Shown here: piece after piece, positions 8,106 to 16,700 of the stretch
How positions within the stretch are numbered: position 1 is the first letter of the stretch
Layout of the letters: every line of letters starts with the position of its first letter
The notes under the pieces: generated by a model
The model's input: the letters and a program-made list of their open reading frames with translations, nothing else
Databases searched by the model: none
Told to the model about the DNA's origin: nothing
NCBI RefSeq assembly: GCF_001314325.1
Contig: NZ_CP009429.1
Span: 4,588,501-4,652,500, forward strand
Reading direction: 5' to 3'
Source: Sphingopyxis macrogoltabida
Lineage (GTDB): Bacteria; Pseudomonadota; Alphaproteobacteria; Sphingomonadales; Sphingomonadaceae
DNA length: 64,000 nucleotides
Position numbers and translations under genes: made by a program

Positions 8106-8860
8106 GCCGACACCCCGTCCCAGAGCAGCTTCGCGCCGAGCAGCACCATCAAAACATAGATGAGCACATAGAAACGCGCCGGGTTCATCCGCTTCATCCA
8201 GCGCACCGTCACCAGCGTCGATACGATCGCGAGCGGCATCAGCAGCAGCGCCGCGATGATCACCTCGTGCGGAAAGGCGCCGAGCGCGAGATAGGCGGGC
8301 ACCTTCATCCAGTTGACGATCGCGAACAGGATCGCGCTGGTCCCGATGAAAGTCAGGTGCGGCAGCTTGCGCGGCGTGACCCACATCTGGAACGGCGGTC
8401 CGCCGGCATGCGCGATCTGGCTGGTCAGCCCCATGATGCCGCCGAAGATCGTGCCGACCCAGCCGGGCGACGTCGACGGCGCGACGATCCGCCCGCCGCG
8501 TTCGACCCACAGCCGATAGACGCCGAACGCCAGCGTGATCGCGCCGAGCGCCATCATCAACTGCCCCTCGTTCACCCGCTCGGCATAATACCAGCCGGCC
8601 GCAATGCCGGCGGCCGCGCCGGGCAGCATCCAGCCGATGATCCAGCCGTCCCACGTGTGGCGAAACGACCAGACGCTGATCACGTCCTGCACGATCAGGA
8701 TCGGCAGCAGGATCGCCGCCGCGGTTGCAGGCGGGAGGACGAGGGCGACCAGCGGCGTCGCAAGCGCGCCGACCCCGGCAAGCCCGCCCTTTGCCATGCC
8801 GACCAGAACCACTGCGATGATCAGGACCGCGAGCGTCGCCGGGTCGGCCAAAATGCTCAT
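8102..8860 (-). CDS. Sulfite exporter TauE/SafE family permease
   Basis: 252 residues, about eight hydrophobic helices, typical of TauE/SafE (DUF81) anion exporters, which carry sulfite, sulfoacetate or related organic sulfur compounds. The repeat-half motifs GMAKGGLAGVGALATPL near residue 21 and GGIMGLTSQIAHAGGPP near 140 are visible. Start ATG 8860 overlaps the ung stop by four bases, so it is coupled to ung upstream and yaiI downstream. Substrate cannot be inferred. Confidence 0.88.
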   Translation of the reverse strand: MSILADPATLAVLIIAVVLVGMAKGGLAGVGALATPLVALVLPPATAAAILLPILIVQDVISVWSFRHTWDGWIIGWMLPGAAAGIAAGWYYAERVNEGQLMMALGAITLAFGVYRLWVERGGRIVAPSTSPGWVGTIFGGIMGLTSQIAHAGGPPFQMWVTPRKLPHLTFIGTSAILFAIVNWMKVPAYLALGAFPHEVIIAALLLMPLAIVSTLVTVRWMKRMNPARFYVLIYVLMVLLGAKLLWDGVSA

Positions 8861-9570
8861 CCCGCGGCGCGCCCGGGGTCGTCGGGAAGCCGCCAGTTGA
8901 TCGCGCCGCGTCCATGGGCTTCCAGAAAGGCATTGGCCTGACTGAACGGCCGCGATCCGAAAAAGCCGTTGTGCGCCGACAGCGGCGACGGATGCGGCGC
9001 ACGCAGGATCAGGTGCGGGCTCCCCGCCCCCAGCCCCGGCACGTTCGCCGCCTTCTTCTGCGCATGGCTGCCCCACAGGATGAAGACCTTCGGCGCCGGA
9101 TCGGCCGCGATCGCCGCGACCGCCGCGTCGGTGAACTTCTCCCACCCCTTGCCCTGATGCGACGCCGCCTGTCCCGCCTCGACGGTCAGGCAATTGTTGA
9201 GCAGCAGCACGCCCTGTTCGGCCCAATGCTTCAGATATCCATGGCGGGCGCGGGCGATGCCGAGGTCGCTTTCCATCTCCTTGTAGATGTTGACGAGGCT
9301 CGGCGGGGTGCGCACCCCCGGCTGGACCGAAAAGCACAGGCCGTGCGCCTGCCCCGGGCCATGATAGGGGTCCTGTCCGAGGATCACGACGCGCACATTC
9401 GCGGGCGGCGTCGCATCGAGCGCGGCAAACCAGTCGCGCGGGCGCGGATAGATCGCCTTGCCCTTTGCCCGCTCGTCCGCGAGAAATTGCTTGAGCGCCG
9501 CCATATAGGGCTGTTCGAACTCACCGCCGATACGGGCGAGCCAGTCGGGATGGAGTTTGACCTCGGCCAT
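8857..9570 (-). CDS. ung: Uracil-DNA glycosylase, family 1
   Basis: 237 residues. It removes uracil from DNA in base-excision repair. The water-activating motif GQDPYHG is at 65-71 (Asp67) and the minor-groove loop HPSPLSAH at 193-200 (His193). LLLNNCLTVE near 122 and WGSHAQKK near 166 also match. It is the first gene of a tight ung-tauE-yaiI cluster with 4-base overlaps. The start MAEVKLHPDW is that expected for alphaproteobacterial Ung. Confidence 0.97.
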   Translation of the reverse strand: MAEVKLHPDWLARIGGEFEQPYMAALKQFLADERAKGKAIYPRPRDWFAALDATPPANVRVVILGQDPYHGPGQAHGLCFSVQPGVRTPPSLVNIYKEMESDLGIARARHGYLKHWAEQGVLLLNNCLTVEAGQAASHQGKGWEKFTDAAVAAIAADPAPKVFILWGSHAQKKAANVPGLGAGSPHLILRAPHPSPLSAHNGFFGSRPFSQANAFLEAHGRGAINWRLPDDPGRAAG

Positions 9571-9612
9571 GCTGCGCGCTTCACCAGAGGAGCGCGGGCT
9601 TGTCCAGTGCGC

Positions 9613-12600
9613 TTACAGCTTCCCGCGCACGCTGAGGAAGAAACGCCGCCCCAGATAATCATATTGCGTCCCGAACGCGGGCGCCTGGCCGATCACCGGC
9701 GGGGTTGCGGCGACGACGGTCGACACGCGCGGTGGCGGGGTGTCGAACAGGTTTGCGACCCCCAGCGTGATCCGGAAACGTTCGGCAACGTCGCGGCTCA
9801 GCGACAGCGAATGATAGAAGGTCGCGGGCACGCTGACGTCGGGACAGAAGCGGCCGCCCGGCCGGAAGCTCGACGTGCGGCAGGCATCGCCGCCCTGCGC
9901 GCGCAGCAGATCTTTCATGTTCGACGCCGCGCCGGTGACGTCGAGGCCATAGAACAGCGTCCACCCCCCCTTGGTCCAGCCGAGGTTGAAGTCGCCGACC
10001 CATTTTGGGTTGCCGATCTTGCCATTATCGTCGATTTCGGTGCCGGGGAACAGCGCGACCTTGTCCTCGACCTGCCACGTCATCTGCGCGCGGAACGTCA
10101 GCGCGCCAAGATTGCCGAGATCCTGATCGATCGCCAGCGACAGGTCGACGCCGCGGTTCCGCTGGCGGCTGATATTGACATAGCGGTCGGTCACGGTCGC
10201 GATGCTCTGCGCATCGGGGCCGGCGGTGGCGCGCGTGAACAGGTCGCACAAGGGTTCGTCGGCGAAATCGGAATCATAACAGCCGCGCAGGATATTGCCC
10301 GCACCGAGCAGGGTGATCTCGTCCTTCACCCGGATGTCGAAATAATCGACCGCGAGCCGCGCCTTGAGCCCGCCCCACAGCGCCCCCGACAGGTCGGGCG
10401 TCAGGATGACCGACACCGTCTTCGCGGTCGAGGTCTCGGGCTTCAGCCGGCCGATGCCGCCACCCGACACGATTGTCGCGGGCCCGATCCCGCCCGCATA
10501 GTCGGGTGCGATGCCGGCGGCGGCGCAATTGTCGAAAATGCGCTGGCTGATCGCGCCGGCCGCGAGCCTTGCGCCGGTCTGGATGCACGGATCGATGTCC
10601 TGTTGGCCAAGGAAACCCGTCTGGTCCTCAAGGAAGAGTTCGAACAGCGCCGGTGCCCGGAACGACGTGCCCCAGGTGCCACGGAAACGCAGCCAGTCGG
10701 TTACCGCCCAGTCGGCGCCGACCTTCCATGTCGTATCGCTGAAGCTGTCTTTCACCCCGCCGCGCGATGTCGCGGCGACATGCGTATAGCGCGCCGCGCC
10801 CGACAGCGTCAGCCGCTCGATCATCGGCACGCCTTCGAGCAAGGGGATTTCGACCTCGCCGAAGATTTCCTTCGACACGGTACGCCCGGCGGTGATCCCC
10901 GAGGTGGTGAAATTGGCGACGTTACCCGCCAGCGTCGCTTCGCCGGGCGTGTCGTCGATTTCGTCGCGGCGGATATTGGCGCCGAACGCCGTGCTAACGG
11001 CACCCGCAGGCAGATCGAACAGCTTGCCGGTGAGCAGCACCTCCGCCGAGCTCTGCTTGAACAGCGTGCGGCCGGTGTCGCGGCCGGTCAGGAAGGCGCG
11101 CTCCTCCGGCGTGAAATCGCCGCGCAGCACGCGCGGGTCGGTGAAGTCGATGTCGATGCACGGAACGCCGCGGATCGCGGTCTCGGTCCCGGCGCACGAA
11201 CGCGTGCGCAAGGTCTGCGATGCGACCGCGTCGCGATAGATGACGTCCTGCGTATAGCTGGCGTCCGAACGGCTGTGCTGGCCGCTCACATCCCATTTCC
11301 AGCCGCCACCCAGCGTGCCGCGCAAGCCGAGCACGCCGCGATAATAATCGACGTCGGCGCTGCTTTCCGATTTCACCAGCACGCGCGGGCGCAGGATGAT
11401 GTTGCCGGCAAACTCGCCGTTGAACGGATCGCCCATGTCATTGGGGTCGCAGTTGTTCGCCGCGGGGTTGCAGAGGAAAAAGGGCAGCATCGACGCGCCG
11501 GTGAACTGTTCGAGTTCGATCCGCTGGAAACCGTTGCTGTGCGACTTGCGGTTGCTGAACAGGAATTCGCCATAGGCGGTGATCGCGTCGGTGACGTCAT
11601 AGGCGCCTTCGACGAAGGCGCTGACGCGGCGCACATCCGAAAACACGTCCATATTCTGCTCGACCGGCTCGAACTGGTTGAGCGCGCCGGTCGACGGGCC
11701 GTCGAAATTGACCCCGAAGAAATCGGCCGGGCCGAACACGCCGATCGGGTTGTACGTATTGATCGGAATGCCGACGCCGGCGAATTGATTGCCATATTGG
11801 CCCGCGAAGATCGCCTGCCCGTTCGGCGCGATCAGCCCGGGGCCGAAGGTCGGAAAGCCGTTCTCGTCGATCCCCGAAAAATCGCTGAACACGATCATAT
11901 TGGCCTGCGTGCTGCTACACGCCGGGCGTCCGGTGCGGAAATCGACGATGTCGGCGCGGCTGCCGTCGGCCTCGCGCTTCAGATATTCCTCCGAGCAGAA
12001 CAGGAAACCGCGGTCGCGGCGGGTCAGGTTCTGCTGGCGGAAATAATCGACTGTCGCGAAGATATGCCCGCGGTCGAATGTCTTGCCGAAGCTCGCATCG
12101 ACGCCATGGCTTTCGCCGCCGCCATGCTGGGTAACCGACGAAAAGCCGCCGCCTTCGAAGCCGTCGAGGTCGTTGCGGGTCAGGATGTTGACCACGCCGG
12201 CCACGGCGTCCGAACCATAGATCGACGAAGCGCCGGTCTTGAGCACCTCGACCTGCCGGACGACCGACAGCGGCAGCACATTGAGGTCGAAGGGCGCGAC
12301 CGAACCGCGGATGCCCGCCGGGCCGGCACGGCGGCCGTTGATCAGCACCAGCGTCCGCTCGGCGCCGAGGCCGCGCAGCGACACCGTCTGCACGTCGTTG
12401 CCGCCATTGGCGACGAAGCGGTTCGAGATCGCCGAGGTGATCTGGATCGATCCCTGCGCGGCCGGGGTCGACTGCAGCACGTCGGCAAGCTGGACCTGCC
12501 CCTGCCGTTTCGCCGTTTCGGGGTCGATGACCTGAATCGGGTCGGCGCTGGTGAATTCATTCTTCGCGATGCGCGATCCGGTGACGATGATCTCGTCCTC

Positions 12601-12690
12601 GCCCGTCTGCGCCGCAGCGGGCGTCGCGGCAAATGCAATCGCCGCGGCTGTGGTGCTCAGAAACGCCAGGGAGGTGGCATCCATTTTCAT
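9613..12690 (-). CDS. TonB-dependent outer-membrane receptor (first)
   Basis: 1025 residues from ATG 12690, which begins a signal peptide (MKMDATSLAFLSTT, cleavage after PAAAQ). A TonB-box-like stretch DEIIVTGSRI follows, then the plug domain with SLRGLGAERTLVLINGRR and KTGASSIYGSDAVAGVVNI, then a 22-strand-type barrel. A longer frame to 12858 lacks a signal. The last residues are FFLSVRGKL; the C-terminal residue is Leu rather than the usual Phe. There is no N-terminal STN signalling domain, so regulation is not by a partner anti-sigma factor. Substrate unknown; it would be energised by the TonB system at 58-60.7 kb. Confidence 0.93.
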   Translation of the reverse strand: MKMDATSLAFLSTTAAAIAFAATPAAAQTGEDEIIVTGSRIAKNEFTSADPIQVIDPETAKRQGQVQLADVLQSTPAAQGSIQITSAISNRFVANGGNDVQTVSLRGLGAERTLVLINGRRAGPAGIRGSVAPFDLNVLPLSVVRQVEVLKTGASSIYGSDAVAGVVNILTRNDLDGFEGGGFSSVTQHGGGESHGVDASFGKTFDRGHIFATVDYFRQQNLTRRDRGFLFCSEEYLKREADGSRADIVDFRTGRPACSSTQANMIVFSDFSGIDENGFPTFGPGLIAPNGQAIFAGQYGNQFAGVGIPINTYNPIGVFGPADFFGVNFDGPSTGALNQFEPVEQNMDVFSDVRRVSAFVEGAYDVTDAITAYGEFLFSNRKSHSNGFQRIELEQFTGASMLPFFLCNPAANNCDPNDMGDPFNGEFAGNIILRPRVLVKSESSADVDYYRGVLGLRGTLGGGWKWDVSGQHSRSDASYTQDVIYRDAVASQTLRTRSCAGTETAIRGVPCIDIDFTDPRVLRGDFTPEERAFLTGRDTGRTLFKQSSAEVLLTGKLFDLPAGAVSTAFGANIRRDEIDDTPGEATLAGNVANFTTSGITAGRTVSKEIFGEVEIPLLEGVPMIERLTLSGAARYTHVAATSRGGVKDSFSDTTWKVGADWAVTDWLRFRGTWGTSFRAPALFELFLEDQTGFLGQQDIDPCIQTGARLAAGAISQRIFDNCAAAGIAPDYAGGIGPATIVSGGGIGRLKPETSTAKTVSVILTPDLSGALWGGLKARLAVDYFDIRVKDEITLLGAGNILRGCYDSDFADEPLCDLFTRATAGPDAQSIATVTDRYVNISRQRNRGVDLSLAIDQDLGNLGALTFRAQMTWQVEDKVALFPGTEIDDNGKIGNPKWVGDFNLGWTKGGWTLFYGLDVTGAASNMKDLLRAQGGDACRTSSFRPGGRFCPDVSVPATFYHSLSLSRDVAERFRITLGVANLFDTPPPRVSTVVAATPPVIGQAPAFGTQYDYLGRRFFLSVRGKL

Positions 12691-12764
12691 GATCTCAGTC
12701 CGATTTGATAAAGTCGATCCCGTGCCCCCGCGCCGGAGATTAGGGCCAAGGGCGTTTCGATATG

Positions 12765-12782
12765 GTTTACGCCGCGGTAAAC
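12765..12782. promoter_or_regulatory. Inverted repeat GTTTAC-N6-GTAAAC between receptor and hisE
   Basis: Two 6-base arms (12765-12770 and 12777-12782) separated by GCCGCG lie 75 bases upstream of the receptor start and 70 bases before hisE, in the only intergenic space between the divergent genes. The size and position fit a regulator-binding site, but no regulator is identified. Confidence 0.3.
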
Positions 12783-12851
12783 TCTTGCCGCGCGGGTTGC
12801 GCTTGTCCGGGCGGTGCGCCGCCGCTAGGCACGCTCTCGAAAGGATCGGGT

Positions 12852-13181
12852 ATGGCACAGGATATCGGCGGGGCGCTGGCGCTGCTCGAAGCGGTGGTGA
12901 AGGAACGGCTCGCCGCGAACGATGCGGGCGCCTCCTATGTCGCCAGCCTTGCCGCCAAAGGCCGTGGCAAGATCGCGCAGAAACTGGGCGAGGAAGCGAC
13001 CGAGACCATCATCGCCGCGCTCACCGAGGACGATGCCGCGCTGACCGGCGAGGCGGCCGACCTGATCTTCCACCTCACCGTGCTGCTCGCCGAACGGGGT
13101 ATCGCCTGGGGCGACGTCGCCGCCGAGCTCGCCCGGCGCCACGGCACCTCGGGCCACGCCGAAAAAGCCAGCCGTCCGTAA
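12852..13181 (+). CDS. hisE: Phosphoribosyl-ATP diphosphatase
   Basis: 109 residues, normal for stand-alone HisE. It hydrolyses phosphoribosyl-ATP to phosphoribosyl-AMP in the second step of histidine synthesis. The MazG-like helical motif KLGEEATETIIAAL (residues 44-57) with EAADLIFHLTVLL (71-83) supplies the metal-binding acidic residues. The ATG at 12852 is chosen over one at 12762 because it fits the family N-terminus. The other his genes are not in this window but hisE commonly ends a hisHAF run; here it is followed by a HIT gene 17 bases downstream. Confidence 0.93.
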   Translation: MAQDIGGALALLEAVVKERLAANDAGASYVASLAAKGRGKIAQKLGEEATETIIAALTEDDAALTGEAADLIFHLTVLLAERGIAWGDVAAELARRHGTSGHAEKASRP

Positions 13182-13198
13182 TAACAGGAGTTTCCTTC

Positions 13199-13576
13199 AT
13201 GGCGATCGACGCGACGCTTCCCTATGACGACAACAATATTTTCGCGCGCATCCTGCGTGGCGATCTGCCGTCGAAGACCGTCTATGAAGACGAGTTTGCG
13301 CTCGCCTTCCACGACATCAACCCGCAGGCGCCGCTGCACATCCTCGTGATCCCCAAGGGACCCTATGTGAGCTGGGACGATTTCTCGCAGCGCGCGAGCG
13401 AAGCGGAGATCGCCTGCTTCGTCCGCGCGGTCGGCACCGTCGCGCGCGACAATGGCCTCGTCGTCCCCGGCTACCGTCTGCTCGCCAACGTCGGGCCGCA
13501 CAGCGGACAGGAAGTCCCGCATCTCCACGTCCATCTTTTCGCCGGACAGCCGCTCGGACCGATGCTCGTCCGCTGA
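13199..13576 (+). CDS. HIT-family nucleotide hydrolase (HinT-like)
   Basis: 125 residues. The histidine triad H-x-H-x-H is at 108-112 (VPHLHVHLFAGQPLGPM) and the N-terminal NIFARILRGDLPSKTVYED is typical of the HinT branch, which hydrolyses purine nucleoside phosphoramidates and aminoacyl-AMP. ATG 13199 follows CAGGAG by 8 bases. It is downstream of hisE, the same order seen in many alphaproteobacteria. Confidence 0.93.
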   Translation: MAIDATLPYDDNNIFARILRGDLPSKTVYEDEFALAFHDINPQAPLHILVIPKGPYVSWDDFSQRASEAEIACFVRAVGTVARDNGLVVPGYRLLANVGPHSGQEVPHLHVHLFAGQPLGPMLVR

Positions 13577-13707
13577 CTTTCCCGCCTGTCTATGATCGCG
13601 GTCACAGCGCCGCGCGCGAATACGACTAAGCGTGCACGATGCGCGGTGGACTCTTGTCCCTGTTTCCAGCAGGATAGTCGCGCATGTCAAAGCGGGGAGA
13701 CGGTGCG

Positions 13708-16700
13708 ATGAAGACGGGATGGCGCGCGCTGGCGGAGCGGCTGGCCGGCAAGGCGAAACTGGCGCTCATCATCCCCCTGAGCCTCGCGATGGCGGCGACC
13801 GCCGCCGCCGATACCGTCCCGCAGGTCACCCTCGCCACCCCCGGCAGTTCGGGCACCGGCGACGGCACGATCACCCGCTTCACGCTGCGCTTTTCCGAAG
13901 ACATGGTGCCGCTCGGCGATCCGCGCGCCAAGGCCCCGGCGACCAACGACTGCAAACTCCCCGCCGACGGCCGCTGGGTCGATACGCGCACCTGGGTGCT
14001 CGAATTCGAAAAGCCGCTCCCCGGCGGCCTAAGCTGCCACGTCCAGCTCCGCTCCGACCTCACCACCGCGCGCGGCGTCGCGGTCGGCGGCAACGACCGT
14101 TTCGCGCTCGACACCGGCGGCCCGTCGGCGCGCGCCGTGCTCGCGGGCGGCATCTACGACGGGATCGAGGAGGACCAGATCTTCCTCGTCGCGACCAATG
14201 TCGCCGCCGACCGCGCCTCGGTCGGCCGCTTCGGCTATTGCGCGGTCGACGGGATCGGCGAGAAGATTCCGCTCGACGTCCTGCCGCGCGAGACCGCGAC
14301 CGAGATCCTGACCGGGCTCGGCGACAACAACTGGTCGCGCCAGTCCTTCGCCTATGACGCCGGGCTGCCGCTGCGCCTCCCCGCCGCGGGGGCCGACCGC
14401 GAGGCGGCGCTCGACCGCGTCGTGCCGGTCAAGTGCCGCCGCCCGCTGCCCCCCGGCCGCGACATGGCGCTCGTCTGGGACGCGCGCATCAGTCAGGCCG
14501 GCGTTCCGAGCCGCACTGCGGGGCGCGACCAGCGCTTCGACTATGACATCCGCCCTGCCTTCACCGCCAAGATGTCGTGCAGCCGCGTCAATCCGCAGGC
14601 GGGCTGCAACCCGATTAAGGATGTGACGCTGAGCTTCGCCTCGCCGGTTGCACGCGAGACCGCGCTCGCCGCGACGCTCGCCACTGCCGACGGCAAGCGG
14701 CTGACGCCGAAGGTCGACGACGACGACAAGAATGATGCGTATCTGACGCAGGTCCGCTTCACCGGCCCGCTGCCGCAGAATGTCGACGCAACGCTGACCT
14801 TGCCCGCCGATGTCACCGACCAGAGCGGCCGACGGTTGCAAAACCAGACGAACTTCCCGCTCAAATTCCACATCGATCGCGCCCCTCCGCTGGTCAAATT
14901 CGCCGCCGAATTCGGCATATTGGAAGCAAGCGAGGGCGGCGTCCTGCCAGTCACCGTGCGCGGGGTCGAATCGTCACTGGTCCAGGCGAACCTCAAGATG
15001 CCCGCCACTGCGCTCAAAGTCGGCGACGACGATGCCGCGATCGCGCGCTGGCTGAAGCGCGTCGACGATGCCGACGATAGTGATTATCGCGAGGAAAAGG
15101 ACCGGACCGGCAAGGAGGTCACGGTCAATTACACCGGCACCAGATCGGTGTTCGACGGCGCCCCGGCGGGCGGCGAGCGCCGCGACCTCCAGCTCTCGCC
15201 CCCGGCGGGCGGCAAGGAGTTCGAGGTCGTCGGAATCCCGCTCACCGAAAAGGGTTTCCACGTCGTCGAGATCGCCAGCCCCGAACTCGGTGCCGCGCTG
15301 CTCGGCCGCAAGGCGACGCGCTATGTCGCGACCGCGGCGCTCGTCACCAACATGGCGGTGCATTTCAAATGGGGCCGCGAAGCCTCGCTCGCGTGGGTCA
15401 CTTCGCTCGACACCGGCCTCCCCGTCGCGGGCGCCGAAATCCGCGTCTCCGACAGTTGCACCGGGCGCCTGCTCGCGCGCGGCACCGCCGACAAGTCGGG
15501 CCGCCTCGCCTTCCCGAACGGGCTGCCGCAGCCCGAAACCTATTCGAGCTGCGAGGACGATCCGAAACCGGACAACAGCGAGGGCCATGCGCTGATGGTC
15601 ACCGCGCGCAGCGGCGACGATTTCAGCTTCACCCTCACCGACTGGGGCAATGGCATCCGCCCCTATGATTTCGACCTTCCTTACGGTTGGTCGGACCGCG
15701 AGGACATCCTCCACACCGTCTTCGACCGCGCGCTCGTCAAGGCGGGCGAGACGGTCCATATGAAGCATCTGCTCCGCCGCCCGGTCGGCACCGGCTTCAA
15801 GACCCCCGAAGCGCTGGCGGGCAAGCTCCGCCTCGTCCACCGCGGCTCGGACACCGAATTCGAGATGCCGTTCAGCATATCGGCGACCGGCAGCGGCGAA
15901 ACGACATGGAACGTCCCCGCCTCGGCGCCGATGGGCGATTACGAGCTCGTCTTCGTCACCAAGGACAAGGATGGCGAGGACAAGACGATCTGGTCGAACC
16001 AGTCGGTCAAGGTCGACGAATATCGCCTACCAACAATGAAGGCGACGGTGACCGGCCCGAAAATGGCGCCGGTGCGCCCCACCGCGGTGCCATTGTCGCT
16101 GTTCGTCGGCTATCTTTCCGGCGGCCCTGCCGCGAGCCTGCCGGTCGAACTGCGCACCAATTTCCGCCCGAGCTGGTCGCCGCCCGAAGATTACAAGGAC
16201 TGGGATTTCGACGGCCAGCCGGTGAAGGAAGGCACCGTCCAGCTCGACGACAGCGGCGACGAACCCAGTGCCGAAATGCCGCTCGCGCGCTCGGTGCCGC
16301 TGTTGCTCGACGCCAATGGCGCGGCGACGGCGAATGTCGCGGTCGACCAGCCGATCACCGAACCGACGGTGATGGCGGCCGAAATGGATTATGAGGATGC
16401 CAATGGCGAAACGCTGACCGCCAGCCGCCGCATCACCCTCTTCCCGTCCGCCGTCCGCCTCGGCCTCAAGACCGACGGCTGGCTGATGCGCGACAACGAT
16501 CTGCGGCTCAACTTCATCGCGCTCGACCTCGACGGCAAGCCGATCCGCGGCCAGCGCGTCCAGGTTGCCGTCTACAACCGCGAGATCATCACCGCGCGGC
16601 GCCGCCTGATCGGCGGCTTCTACGCCTATGACAACCAGATGCGGACGACCAGGCTCGCGGCAAATTGCGCGGCGACGACCGACAAGCTCGGCCGCGCGAG

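Noticed and set aside
7647..9002. A 451-codon frame that joins YaiI to an upstream extension through the tauE gene
   Set aside because: Only the last 152 residues match a family; the start at 8105 overlapping the tauE stop is the natural one, so there is no fusion.
8914..12708. A 1264-codon open frame on the plus strand opposite the first receptor
   Set aside because: It is the GC-driven shadow of the receptor gene and is rich in Arg, Ala and Asp with no family pattern.
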